Shown: positions 10,903 to 22,149, counted from the first letter of the stretch. The stretch is 64,000 bases of DNA from Sanderia malayensis (GCA_013076295.1 RQOL01000914.1:62001-126000), one strand, 5' to 3'. Numbers and translations are program-made. Notes: generated by a model not told the origin, from the letters alone.

Positions 10903-12104
10903 CCCCCCTGGCAGCGCCCGCCTTGCCGCCCCCCCAAAAGCCGTTTCTGAAAGTTGATAACTTCAGTGTGAAGTTTGGAAAAAAATAGTTGCCTTCAAAA
11001 ATGTAATCAATCCTGGAAAATTTAAAATCAATGTCTAATAAAAAATATATCAAACTGTAGCTAAGAAAACAGCGAATCTGATTAAAATATTAACATTTCT
11101 TAACAGTGTTGTTTTGAATTTTAAGGGAGTATTTAGTGCAGCCCAAGACAAAAGCCGTGAAAAAATTTATTCATCAGGCAACTTTCAAAACATAAAAATC
11201 TCCCTAACTTGGTCAAAATTAGTCCATTTGAACTCAAATTACACCAACACGAAGCTAATAGCTTGGCGAACATTTATCGAAAGTATTTGGGTAAAAAAAC
11301 AAAGTTTTGGCAGGTTTAACGTAAGTTTTCGCAAATGCAAAACACACACGTGTTGCATGAAAAATTCGTGTTTTCCAGCAAAACCCAAACTCGGCTAAAA
11401 CTGTCCAAAAACAGAGGAAAATCGACAAAACAAATATAACAACACCAGATAACTTTAGTTCTCGTGTAAATAAACAGTTATCGAAAGTTTAAATGGACAC
11501 AATCGGCCCAGAACGACCCAAGAAAATCAAAATTGCCTTCGTGTTTTGGTTAGGCCCTCGAGCCGAAAGAAAAACGTGAGGTTAAACAAAACAAAACTCG
11601 TGCTATTTAAAGCCAAAAACAATTGAATAAAGGAAATACCTTGAAATAATTGTTCACCAATTGTTTCCACAGGTCTTGACAACAATTGACACGTCTTTAC
11701 AATTCATTTCCGGCACGTATTTACGTTTAAACCCGAGCAACTTGCCACCTGTTCAACTAAAAAAACACCTGCTTCTCCCTGCTCGTTTTGCATCTCATTA
11801 ACTGGGTCGCCCAAACTTTCTAGAAAGTCGCACCACAAAATTGGCCATAACTCCCGAACCGCTTGGAGTAGAAATTAGCCACATAGTTTACTTTCATGAG
11901 CAGAATGCAGCGATCATTTCTATGCCGATTTGCACCCTTATTTGCACCCCAAAAAAAAACCTTTATGATATCAAGCCCCGCTCCTTTGATCCCATTGTTT
12001 GATGGAATGTTGCCATTGTTTTTCGAACGTTGATTGTTCCGGAGACAATGACCCATTGCTTGGTCCCTCCGGGTCACGTGTGATCACATTTTATGATATA
12101 TAGA
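10903..12104 (-). mobile_element. Composite Helitron-like element, 5' body, copy A1
   Basis: A ~1.2 kb block recurring at 13573-13848 (truncated) and 19827-21142. On the minus strand it starts TCTATATATCATAAAATGTG at 12104. TC is the usual Helitron 5' dinucleotide, and copy A3 starts with the same sequence. No protein is supported. Marked features are a GATCACACGTGACC segment near the start and poly-A-rich inner sequence. It is preceded at once by the CTAG end of the neighbouring copy. Confidence 0.6.
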
Positions 12105-12207
12105 CTAGCCGGGGGCCCAGTCGCTACGCTCCCTCCCCGGAGCCCCCAAGCAACAAAAGCTTAATGTGGTTGGCGCGCTTTGCGCGCTGCATTCACTCCC
12201 GCTCATG
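12105..12207 (-). mobile_element. Helitron-like 3' terminus (CTAG end), copy B2
   Basis: Read on the minus strand, this GC-rich segment ends in CCCCCGGCTAG followed by T, the Helitron 3' signature (CTRR then T). The inner part, GGCATGAGCG...GCGCCAACCACATTAAG, is homologous to the ends at 22138 and 30167, so all three share one 3' terminal sequence of roughly 110 bp. A CCGGGG/CCCCGG pair can fold just before CTAG. Confidence 0.62.
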
Positions 12208-13543
12208 CCCATACATACATACATACATACAATATATACCCTACAATACATAACCTACAATACAAACCCAACAATACATACCCTACAATACATGCCCTAC
12301 ATAACATACCCTACAATACATACCATACAATACATAACCTACAATAAATACCCTACATAACATACCCTACTATACATACCCTACAATACATACCCTTCAA
12401 TACATACCCTACAATAAATACCATACAATACATACACTACAATACATAACCTACAATACAAACCCAACAATACATACCCTACAATACATGCCCTACATAA
12501 CATACCCTACAATACATACCCTCTGATACATACCCTACAATACATACCCTACATAACATACCCCACAATACATACCCTACATAACATGACCTACGATACA
12601 TACCCTACGATACATTCCCTACGATACATACCCTACGATACATACCCTACGATACATACCCTATAATACATTCCCTACATACATACCCTACAATACATAC
12701 CCTACAATACATACCCTACGATACATTTCCTACAATACATACCCTACAATACATACCCTACAATACATACCCTACAATACATACCGTACAATGCATACCC
12801 TACAATACATACCTGACAATACATACCCTACAATACATACCCTACAATACATACCCTACAATACATACCCTACAATACACACGCTACAATACATACCCTA
12901 CAATACATACCTTACAATACAAACCCTACAATACATACCCTACAATACATACCCTACAATGCATACCCTACAATAAATACCCTACAATACATACCCTACA
13001 ATACATACCCTACCTACATACCCTACAATACATACCCTACAATACATAACCTACAATACATACCCCACAATACATACCCTACAATACATACCCTACAATA
13101 CATACCCTACAATACATACCCTACAATGCATAGCCTACAATACATACCTTACAATACATACCCTACAATACATACCCTACAATACACACGCTACAATACA
13201 TACCCTACAATACATATCTTACAATACAAACCCTACAATACATACCCTACAATACATACCCTACAATGCATACCCTACAATAAATACCCTACAATACATA
13301 CCCTACAATACATACCCTACAATACATACCCTACCTACATACCCTACAATACATACCCTACAATACATAACCTACAATACATACCCTACAATACATACCC
13401 TACAATACATACCCTACAATACATACCCTACAATACATACCCTACAATACATACCCTACAATACATACCCTACATAACATACCCTACAATACATACCCTA
13501 CTATACATACCCTACAACACATACCCCACACTACATACTACGA
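12208..13543. repeat. 14-bp minisatellite CATACCCTACAATA, second array
   Basis: About 95 copies of a 14-bp unit with point variants (CATAAC, CGATA, TAAATA). Since 14 is not a multiple of 3 and no frame of the plus strand contains a stop, translation gives a 14-residue repeating Tyr/Thr/Pro peptide in every frame. This is not a gene. The array lies between the B2 terminus and block A2, as the third array lies between B3 and A3. Confidence 0.93.
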
Positions 13544-13572
13544 CGCAACATTTCTAAAGAAAGTAAAGGTGG

Positions 13573-13848
13573 GAGGTCGGATCTTCCCCCCTGGCAATCG
13601 ACCGTCCAGCGCCCACCCTGCCGCCCCCCTGAAAGCCGAAGGTTGATAGCTTCAGTGAGAAGTTTGAAAAAAAAAGTTGCCTTCAAAAATTTAATCAATC
13701 CTGGAAAATTTAAACTCAATCTCTAATAAAAATTATATCAAACTGTAGCTCAGAAAACAGCGAATCCGATAAAAATATTCAGATTTCTTAACAGTGTTGT
13801 TTTGAATTTTAAGCGATTATTTAGTGCAGCCCAGGACAAAAGCCGTGA
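13573..13848 (-). mobile_element. Composite Helitron-like element body, truncated copy A2
   Basis: Homologous to the left 270 bp of block A1, from the cttccccctggca segment to gacaaaagccgtga. It stops abruptly at about 13848, where integrase-coding sequence begins. The missing remainder contains the 5' TC end. Confidence 0.7.
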
Positions 13849-14313
13849 CAATTATTCCAAAATGCAGTCAACACATATGGTCTACCTTCCAGAGTTCGTG
13901 GAGATATCGGAGTCGAAAATGTGGATGTTGCATGGTACATGCTAAATCACCCCAGTCGTGGACCAGACAGGGGTAGTTTTATAACTGGCAAAAGCATACA
14001 TAATCAGCGAATCGAACGTCTATGGGTCGATGTTTATCTTGGCGTAATATGCATTTACTATAACCTGTTTGCGCAGATGGAAATAGCAGGTATCCTAAAC
14101 GTCGACGATGAAAATGAGCTGTTTATCCTGCACTATGTCTTTCTTCCAAGAATTAATCGACATTTGACGGAATTCTCCTTTGGCTGGAACTGCCATAAGC
14201 TTAGTGCTGAGAAGAATGTAACTCCGAATCAGCTATGGATTTCTGGACTACATGATATTAATGGTTTGGAGGGGTCAAGAATTGCAGAAGAGATTTGGGA
14301 GCCAGAAAATAAT
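13849..14313 (+). pseudogene. Integrase-core (DDE-type) protein, exon 1, 5'-truncated
   Basis: The frame opens right after TGA at 13846-13848 and contains NTYGLPSRVRGDIGVEN, then HNQRIERLWVDV, then LHYVFLPRINRHLTEF and NVTPNQLW. These are hallmarks of a multi-copy integrase-core family (rve-like fold) found in cnidarian and fish genomes. The Asp in RGDIG and the Glu in NQRIERLW are plausible second and third catalytic acids. The upstream part with the first Asp is missing, because the frame begins at the breakpoint with repeat A2. The donor is AATAAT/GTGAGT at 14314. No start codon is present, so it is probably a remnant. Confidence 0.75.
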
Positions 14314-14731
14314 GTGAGTGTAGCTTTCTTTCCGTGAAAAATTGAAATATTTTGAAAATAGTTTTTACGGTCTAAGAAATATTTTCTCTTTTTCTGCCCA
14401 TTTGTCATAAAAACGATGTGGTGAAATGGATTTTTAGCTTCGAACAATTTACACTAAACAGCCATTGAAATAAACGAATATGATAATTGACAATGATAAC
14501 AAAACTCAACTTGGATAAGACTAAATACCAACATTAGAAATTTATGTATATATATATATAATAAGTCATCCAATTAGATATCTCGTTTGAAAAGTATCAG
14601 CAACACCCAACCAGAAATTATATAATGTACATAGCGGTAACGGTTTTCTATACCCCGTAAATTTGTTCTGTTCAGAACAGTTAGCGTCCTTGCCCGCCTA
14701 CCCTGCAACATAATGTTCATTGGTTTTTTAG

Positions 14732-14947
14732 GAGGAAGCTGTGGAATACGGAATCGATTGGGAGGGTCCATCGCAAAATCCAGATGACGAGAGTAACAAC
14801 GAGAATGGTGTTATCGTTAATGATATTAAATGTCCTTTCAATGAAGCAGTTTTTAATCGTTTAAACGAAGACGTTCACCCAGAACTACAGAGTTCTTCTT
14901 TTGGCATGGATATATACATGAGGGCGTTAGAATATGTAAATACTTAA
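14732..14947 (+). pseudogene. Integrase-core protein, exon 2 (C-terminus)
   Basis: Follows a polypyrimidine tract and acceptor (gttttttag/GAGGAAG). It encodes EYGIDWEGPSQNPDD, an acidic linker, and a C-terminal SFGMDIYMRALEYVN before TAA. This is the usual tail of the same family (YGIDW-GP near the start, a LEYVN-like end). Phase 0 joins exon 1 without a shift. The intron of 418 bp holds a short TA run at about 14544. Confidence 0.72.
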
Positions 14948-15169
14948 ATCATCTCACTCTCTATAGATTTGTTTTTCAAGGGCAACCTTTTCTGTAACAT
15001 TCATAAATTGAGAGTCGATTGAAAAATATAAAAGCTAATTTCTGTTAAAAGAATAGGATTTCTAACAAAAATGCACTTGATTTTACAAAAACATAAAGTA
15101 ATCAACATGTACTGTTTAAGAGTTTACTGATTCAATTACCTAATCGTCAATTTGGCATCTGCACCTAAG

Positions 15170-16423
15170 TCAAACAAAGTCAAATTGCCAGTCCCCAGCA
15201 GCCAAAACATTTTGAAAATCCTCTCGCAGTTGACAAAAATTTTCGTAGGTGTTTGGCAGCTCCAAAAGTGGGGTGCATGTGCGGGCAACCGGCCTTCTGG
15301 CCAAACCTTCTAAAAACACAAAACTGACCTCAATCTTTTCAACAGAAATAACGTCTGCACCGGTTGTAAATCTGAGAAACTTCTGAAGCTGTGAGGAATC
15401 CAGGCCCCTTATATAGCGTTGAAGAAACGAAATCATTTCCCGCTCTCGGTCATTTTGCGGCGAAGCCTTGATTAAATTCAGAACTTTTTGTGGTGTTGGT
15501 GATTTGGAATTGTAGAATTCCCGTACATTTTCAGGGTTCTGAAATGGCTTGAATTCCTTCAGCTTGAGGAAGGATGGTCGCATTGCTGTGGTCATCAGAT
15601 GAGGCTTCTGAATCAACTCCTGTGTAGCAAGCTCCAGAACTATCTCCTTGATGTTTGATGCCTTTACCTGTCTTCGACATTTGAAACGATCCAAAACATC
15701 CATCAGCTCGTCTTCATCACAAGTGTCAAAATCTTGAATGCTTTGTTTCAGTGTGTCACTTTCATCAGGTGCCAGATATAGATAAAAAGATTCAAGCAGA
15801 ATATCTTGTGGCACCATATCAAAAAGAATAAAACACACAAAAGCACTTGACAGAATCAGAGGAAAATAGCTATATTGAGAGTAAGCCAAATGAAGTATCC
15901 GACCTACAGCCTCCCATTCCTGCACATACAAATCATGCCTGACATAAGGAAGGCGATGAGCCTGGCCAATCAATAATGAATCCGCCACCTCCTTCCAAAA
16001 GGAAGCATACACATCTCTTGCCACGCCATCCCCAACACCAGGCTCAACATCTCCGTTACCGTTGTATACAATAAAGTTAACTTTTTTGTAGTAATCTTGC
16101 ATAAACAGTTTTATCATGTCCTGTCTGAGAGTGGACCTGTGTACATTCAAATCAACCTTTTCTTCCTCACTTGGCAGAATATTTTCAATTTCTGTGTTTT
16201 GCTCATCTTGCTCTTCGGTGCCAGCTCCAACAGCTGTTGAAATTGAAGGTGACGATTGCTGCTGCTCAAGAAATGATATTCTGCGTTGGCGAAGAACATC
16301 AAGATCCACATCATCATTTGCAGAAGCACCTTTAACATCACGATCAATACCCCTTCCTTTTGCGTCATTGAAAAAGATGTCTGGATCGAAATCTGTCGTC
16401 AAACTTTCGGTTTCAACGGTATT
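15170..16423 (-). CDS. HECT-like gene exon 5 (HECT domain)
   Basis: 418 codons including TGA, from acceptor atcag/AATACC. It holds a GDGVARDVYASFWKEV segment (HECT N-lobe-like), LPYVRHDLYVQEW and AYSQYSYFPL, and the C-lobe with SSQLQKFLRFTTGADV and TCTPLLELP. The domain order is that of divergent G2E3-type HECT proteins. There is no stop or shift. Confidence 0.8.
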   Translation of the reverse strand, partial: NTVETESLTTDFDPDIFFNDAKGRGIDRDVKGASANDDVDLDVLRQRRISFLEQQQSSPSISTAVGAGTEEQDEQNTEIENILPSEEEKVDLNVHRSTLRQDMIKLFMQDYYKKVNFIVYNGNGDVEPGVGDGVARDVYASFWKEVADSLLIGQAHRLPYVRHDLYVQEWEAVGRILHLAYSQYSYFPLILSSAFVCFILFDMVPQDILLESFYLYLAPDESDTLKQSIQDFDTCDEDELMDVLDRFKCRRQVKASNIKEIVLELATQELIQKPHLMTTAMRPSFLKLKEFKPFQNPENVREFYNSKSPTPQKVLNLIKASPQNDREREMISFLQRYIRGLDSSQLQKFLRFTTGADVISVEKIEVSFVFLEGLARRPVARTCTPLLELPNTYENFCQLREDFQNVLAAGDWQFDFV

Positions 16424-18187
16424 CTGATAGAATACATTAACATAAAATTATCAATTGTTTCATGATGTATATAATAATATAGTATAAACCAGTAGTTAAA
16501 TCCCAATGAGTATACATTAATATGAACATGACAGGGATGTTTTCAGACACCCAAAAATCAATGCCCATCAAAATCACACCAAAAGCAATAAAGCCATAAA
16601 AATAAATAACCATGGCACAAAAACATACTGGGTCTATTGGGGAAAAATATTCTATGATCGGCCCAATGTGGCCTGACAAAATCTGTGCTGTACATGCACT
16701 GTACATCTGGAGAAACATTTAAATGACATACTTAATACTTACACCTGTCTCCTTCTCTTTTGTTTCATCAATTGTGATAACTTCAAATGACTTCCTATAA
16801 AATAGCAATTAATGCCTACATGAAACAATGGTAATAACCTGGTACTCATGCTCATTTAGTGGATTCTTTCTACACAATTACAATACAGATAAATACAATA
16901 CCACATTAATAACATGCAATACAAAAATACAAACCAAAGCAGATTGTGTGGCATAATGTATTAAAATTTGGTAAAATAAAAGAAACTTTTGCAAACTTTT
17001 ACTAAAATTGAGGCAAAATAAAAAAGTTCATACTAGGTTCCAGGCTAGGTTACTTTTAAAATAAAAAAGTAATATATACGTACATAGGTGTATCAATAAA
17101 TGTTTACCTTTTTGCAGGCTTTGAAATGCAATTTTGTTTGTGGTCAGCAAAATCACATATTGGTACTTGCTGCTTGCAATTAAGGCATACCACCATAGGA
17201 GAAACAATCTTTGGTACCTGGGTATAGAAAAAATATCATCATTAACTATTGATACAAAAAATGTGTGAAAAACTTAATTGCTGGGCAGTGTAATTTTGCA
17301 CACTGTACTGTTTTTGCATTTATTATACACTGAATTATTTAACATGGTCAAACAGATAGTACAAACAATATACTGTATACTTACTTCCTTTGGCTTTGAA
17401 AGATCAAGGTCATGTTGCAAAGGTTTGATGTACAGGCAAGCAGAACCAGACACCTCAGCTTTCAAACTCTTAATATCATACCATTCAGTAATCAGTGGAT
17501 GTAATTGCCTATTTTGACCACCAGCTTTGGCCCTGTGCAAAGTGAATCCACCAGCAAATTTCAGCTGTGGAAAAATTGCTTCAAGTTTGTCACATACTTC
17601 TGCGTGATTGAAATTTCTGTTTTCAAACTTGATCTTTGTTTTCCCAAGCCCAGCTCTATTTAATGCCTCTGATTGTTTGGCTGAAGGTGTTGAATCCTGT
17701 GAAATCTCGGGCAAACAACAAAAATCATGTGTCCATGTTTCACGCAGAGGAAATGGAATTATTGAATGTAGCAGCTGTCTTTGCTCAGCATGCTTTATTT
17801 TCCTTGATTTCAGGGCCGGAAAAGCCTCCCTAGAATTTGATTTTAAAATTATTATAGCAAATCAACTGACCTGGAGAGCTCCAGCTCCCAGTCTCACTTT
17901 GGGTAGATTTAACCCTGGATTTAGGATTACACTTACCTAAAAGTTTTTTCCGCCCTTCCAGCCCTATCTTTTGAAGAAACTTCTTCAAACGAACTACTAT
18001 GACGAGCAGGCATAGGCCTAGCAGCCACTGGAGGTGTTGATGCTGAAGCACCAATAGGCAAGGGTCTTCTCATTGGAATTTTTGGCTCATTGACATTGCT
18101 GCTTGCATCTAGCTGTCTCGTACAATGCGAAATTATATCCGTTGCAGTCTGCAAAGCCTCCTTTAATTCCGTTACGTCGTCTTCCAT
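15170..18187 (-). CDS. HECT-domain E3 ligase-like protein (G2E3-like), 5 exons, ~703 aa
   Basis: An intact five-exon gene: 17937-18187, 17385-17829, 17108-17217, 16743-16794 and 15170-16423. All junctions are GT-AG and keep frame. The order is: a coiled-coil-prone acidic N-terminus with a Ser/Pro-rich linker; a WTHDFCCLP block with the LGKTKIKFENRNF and GGFTLHRAK region seen in fish and cnidarian relatives; a C2HC zinc finger (CLNCKQQVPICDFADHKQNC); an acidic spacer; and a HECT-like domain. The C-lobe ends RTCTPLLELPNTYENF, placing the likely catalytic Cys in TC, about 37 residues from the end. HECT enzymes take ubiquitin on this Cys and pass it to substrate. Its substrate is unknown. The family is multi-copy, so it may belong to a mobile element with the neighbouring integrase; the two are convergent, 222 bp apart. 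Confidence 0.78.
16743..16794 (-). CDS. HECT-like gene exon 4
   Basis: A 52-nt exon between ttttatag and ACAGGT/GTAAGT. It encodes SFEVITIDETKEKET, an acidic spacer. It was chosen because it is the only placement found that joins phase 2 from exon 3 to phase 0 of exon 5. Confidence 0.62.
17108..17217 (-). CDS. HECT-like gene exon 3 (C2HC zinc finger)
   Basis: A 110-nt exon with acceptor tacccag/GTACCA and donor AAAAAG/GTAAAC. It encodes VPKIVSPMVVCLNCKQ followed by the second half of the finger. The Cys-x2-Cys, His and Cys residues match a UBZ-like or C2HC finger, often found in ubiquitin-pathway proteins. Confidence 0.72.
17385..17829 (-). CDS. HECT-like gene exon 2
   Basis: Acceptor attctag/GGAGGC splits an Arg codon shared with exon 1. 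The exon encodes SIIPFPLRETWTHDFCCLP, then the LGKTKIKFENRNF region, and ends SKPKE at donor GTAAGT. The W-H-F-CL block is conserved in the animal multi-copy family. Confidence 0.75.
17937..18187 (-). CDS. HECT-like gene exon 1 with start codon
   Basis: Starts at ATG 18187-18185 (MEDDVTELKEALQTATD), the first ATG in frame. Upstream the frame is open for only a few codons and then enters the repeated CpG-rich region. The peptide is helical and coiled-coil-like, then Pro/Ser-rich. The donor is TTTTAG/GTAAGT. Confidence 0.7.
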
Positions 18188-18267
18188 ATTGGTCCCAAAG
18201 ATGGATCTAACCACTGGATCTAACTCGAAAGTTGAACGAGGAAGTAAATAGAAACGTGCTCCATTCG

Positions 18268-18400
18268 ATTCGAAAACGAGGGTGCGACGGAAAACCGGAA
18301 TTCGTCGCCGCGATTTGAAAACGAGGGTGTGACGGAAAACCGGGTTTCGTCGCAGTGATTTGAAAACGAGGGTGCGACGGAAAACCGGATTTCATCGTCG
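18268..18400. repeat. Three 45-bp CpG-rich tandem repeats
   Basis: Three copies of a unit beginning gaaaacgagggtgcgacgg, at 18272, 18317 and 18362, an exact 45-bp spacing. They lie directly upstream of the HECT-like start codon, so they may be in its promoter or 5' UTR, or may be an inserted repeat. Confidence 0.85.
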
Positions 18401-18420
18401 TGGATTATGAGCCGTCAACC

Positions 18421-18625
18421 GACCACGACACCTAGGTGTTGTCGCCGTAAAATTATGCGACGACGACACCTAGGTGTCATCGTTTTGAATAAAATACGAT
18501 AATAAAATACAACACCTATGTGTCGTGGTCGGAAATCTCCACCACGAGTCCTGAGGGTCGTCGGCGGAAAATGTTTGCGACGGCAAAACCTAGGTTCCGT
18601 GGTTGCAATTTGCGACAAACGACAG
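18421..18625. repeat. Clustered ACACCTAGGTGT palindromes
   Basis: Two copies of a CGACACCTAGGTGT palindrome (about 18426 and 18466), a near copy ACACCTATGTGTCG (about 18512) and a looser AACCTAGGTT (about 18587), all in CpG-rich sequence. The spacing and symmetry suggest either transposon ends or protein-binding sites. No known factor is assigned. Confidence 0.6.
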
Positions 18626-18654
18626 TGCGACGAAAGATTTTTGGCCCCTACGCC

Positions 18655-18795
18655 GCACGATACATACATACATACATACATACATACATGGGCCGGGTTT
18701 GGTCGCTTCGCTCCCTCCCCGGAGCCCGTCAAGTAGACAAAGCTTAATCTGGTTGGCGCGCTTCGCGCGCTGCATTCGCTGCCGCTCATGCCGAT
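18655..18795 (-). mobile_element. Helitron-like 3' terminus, copy B3
   Basis: Homologous to B2 (cgctccctccccggagccc, then ggttggcgcgcttcgcgcgc and cgctcatgcc). The outermost part differs: short CATA repeats run up to gggccgggtttgg and no CTAG is present, so this end is altered or truncated. Confidence 0.6.
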
Positions 18796-19826
18796 ACATA
18801 CATACATACCCTACAATACATATCCTACAATACATACCCTACAATGCATACCCTACAATACATACCCTACTATAAATACCCTAAAATACATACCCTACAA
18901 TACATAACCTGCAATACAAACCCTACAATACATACCCTACAATAAATACCTTACAATACATACCCTACAATGAATACCCTACAATAAATACCCTACAATA
19001 CATACCCTAAAATACATACCCTACAATACCTACCCTACAATACATACCCTAAAATACATACCCTACAATACAAACCCTACAATACATACCCTACAATACA
19101 TACCCTACATAACATACCCTACAATACATACCCTACAATACATACCCTACAATACGTACCCTACAATACAAACCCTACAATACAAACCCTACAATACATA
19201 CCCTACATAACATACCCTACAATACATACCCTACAATACATACCCTACAATACGTACCCTACAAGACAAACCCTACAATACAAACCCTACAATACATACC
19301 CTACTATAAATACCCTACATAGCATACCCTACATAACATACCCTACAATACATACCCTACAATACATACCCTACAATACATACCTTACAATACATACCCT
19401 ACAATACATACCCTACAATACAAACCCTACAATACATACCCTACAATACATACCCTACTATACAAACCCTACTATACATACCCTAAAATACATACCCTAC
19501 AATACATACCCCAGAATACAAACCCTACAATACTTATCCTACAATACATACCCTACAATACATACCCTACAATACATACCCTACAATACATACCCTACAT
19601 AACATACCCTACAATACATACCCTACATAACATACCCTACAATACATACCCTACAATACAAACCCTACAATACATACCCTACAATACATACCCTACAATA
19701 CATACCCTACACTACATACCTTACAATACATACCCTACAATACATACCCTACATACATACCCTACAATACATACCCTACAATACATACCCTACAATACAT
19801 ACCTTACAATACATACCTTACAATAA
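18796..19826. repeat. 14-bp minisatellite CATACCCTACAATA, third array
   Basis: About 73 units of the same 14-bp repeat as at 12208-13543, with AAACCCTACAATA and CATAACATACC variants. It is flanked by the same B and A blocks. Confidence 0.93.
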
Positions 19827-21142
19827 AATTTAAACTCAATCTGTAATAAAAAATATATCAAACTGTAGCTAAGGAAACAGCGAATCCGATAATTATATTC
19901 ACATTTCTTAACAGTGTTGTTTTGAATTTTAAGAGAGTGTTTAGTGCAGCCCAACACAAAACCCGTGAAAAATTTATTCATCAGCCAACTTTAAGAACAC
20001 AAAAATTCCCCTAACTTGGTCAAAATTTGTCCATTTGAACTCAAATTACACCAACATGAAGCTGATACCTTGGCGAATAAATATCGAAAGTAATTGGGTG
20101 CATTTGAAATACTTTTCACAATTTTAGTTGTACATTTTTGAAGTCCAGGACATGATTTTCTTCATCAAAAATAGCCGTGAAATCAAACCCTTGCAAAAAA
20201 TAGCATTTAAAACACGATTCACCAACTTTCAAATTAAATTAACGTGGCCAATTTTTGTCCTACAGAACCCACGAATATATCAACATGAAGCTAATAGGTT
20301 GGCGAACATTTATCGAAAGTATTTGGGTGAAAAAAACAAAGTTTTGGCAGGTTAAATATTAATTTTCGCAAATGCAAAACACACGCGTGTTGCTTGAAAA
20401 TTTCGTGTTTTTCAGCAAAATCCAAACTCGGCTAAAACTGTCGAAAAACAGAGGAAAATTGACAAAACAAATATAACAACACCAGATAACTTTAGTTCTC
20501 GTGTAAATAAACAGTTATCGAAAATTTAAATGGACAAAATCGGCCCATAACGACCCAAGAAAATCAAAATTGTCTTCGTGTTTTGGTTAGGCCCTCGAGC
20601 CGAATAAAAAACCTGAGGTTAAACAAAACAAAACTCGTGCTATTTAAAGCCAAAAACAATTGAATAAAGGAAATACCTTGAAATAATTGTTCACCAATTG
20701 TTTCCACAGGTCTTGACAACAATTGACACGTCTTTACAATTCATTTCCGGCACGTATTCACGTTTAAACCCGAGCAACTTGCCGCGCGTTCAACTAAAAA
20801 AACACCTGCTTCTCCCTGCTCGTTTTGCATCTCATTAACTGGGTCGGCCGAACCTTCTAGAAAGTCGCACCACAAAATGGGCCATAACTCCCGAACCGCT
20901 TGGAGTAGAAATTAGCCACATAGTTTACTTTGATGAGCAGAATGCAGCGATCATTTCTATGGCGATTTGCACCCTTATTTGCACCCCAAAAAAAAGCCTT
21001 CATGATATCAAGTCCCGCTCCTTTGATCCCATTGTTTGGTGGAACGTTGCCATTGTTTTTCCGAACGTCGATTGTTCCGGAGACAATGACCCATTGTTTG
21101 GTCCCTCCGGGTCACGTGTGATCACATTTTATTATATATAGA
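19827..21142 (-). mobile_element. Composite Helitron-like element body, copy A3
   Basis: Homologous to A1 over most of its length but lacking the first ~120 bp next to the minisatellite. It has about 150 bp not in A1 near 20100-20240 that look like an internal partial duplication. The minus-strand start is TCTATATATAATAAAATGTG at 21142, preceded by A, so the 5' end matches A1. Confidence 0.62.
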
Positions 21143-21149
21143 TATATAT

Positions 21150-22138
21150 TCTGCGGAGTCACGCGATGGCGCATTTTCCTTGCCAAAAACAATAGATTCG
21201 ACCCGAAGCAATAGGTCGAACACCCAAAAACAATGGGCCGAAACGGCAAACCGTGTAATCACAAAGACTTTTTTGTATGTGGGTATATGGCAATGAAATT
21301 CTCACTGAATGCTTCATTTATTAATTTAACCAGGGTAATGGATTTTGTTTTTCGATTTTCTCCTGAAATTTTGAATTATTCCACTAATTATTTTGCTAAT
21401 TGTCCTATCACGAAAAAACTACGGATTACGCTGGCAAAACTTCCAAATTCGCGTCCCGAACTCCATTTTCGAACATAGTATCCCCTGTTCATGTGACCCG
21501 TTTCACTTTTTGCTGTAATTTGATTGGCTCATTCGGGACTTCACGTGAACAGTCACGCGTATTTCGTTATCATGCAAATTTGCCCTCGGGTTGAACAGCA
21601 GGTATTTTTGGAGAAGACACGTGTTTTTGTTTTGAACACAAAGGATAACACGGCACCTTTCAAAGTGTTTTACGATCTAAATTATCTTTGTAAAGACTTG
21701 CTAATTGTTTGAGAGACCTCTGGAAAATTACAGGAAACAATTGAGAACACAGGTGATAGCTTTGTTTTGTTTTTTGAGTGAGATAGTTGTAGTTTACGTA
21801 GTAGGCGACCGCCATTGTTGCTTCGGCATGCTTGCGACGCTTAGGCCTAATGTAAACAAGCCCAAAGTTTTAATAAACAAATTATGATAAGGGGTTATCA
21901 GGCAAGCAAAGCGAGCCAAACTGTTGCAAGAGGAGTAGGCAGAGGCATGAGTGTAGACGAATGCAGTGCATGAAGTGCGCCAACCACAGAGGCGAGCACG
22001 GCGAGCTAACCCGTCGTACGTGGGGTTGAAAGAGGCATGAGCGTAGGCGAATGCAACAAACGAAGTGCACCAACCACATTAAGTTTTTTTCACTTGCCCC
22101 TTTCCGGGAAGTGAGCAAACGCGAGCGCCCCCGGCTAG
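21150..22138 (+). mobile_element. Helitron-like non-autonomous element C1
   Basis: A 989-bp unit starting TCTGCGGAGTCACGCGATG and ending GCGCCCCCGGCTAG before T. The first ~750 bp recur in copy C2. The last ~240 bp hold two partial 88-bp units and the shared 3' terminus with a CACTTG...AAGTG hairpin about 25 nt before CTAG. No coding sequence is supported. Confidence 0.62.
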
Positions 22139-22149
22139 TAATATTAGAT

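Noticed and set aside
11114..11398. 94-codon ORF in block A1
   Set aside because: It is not preserved in homologous copy A3, where the corresponding frame is interrupted.
10508..19826. Telomere-like repeat (CCCTA)
   Set aside because: The unit is 14 bp (CATACCCTACAATA), not TTAGGG/CCCTAA, and lies inside mobile elements.
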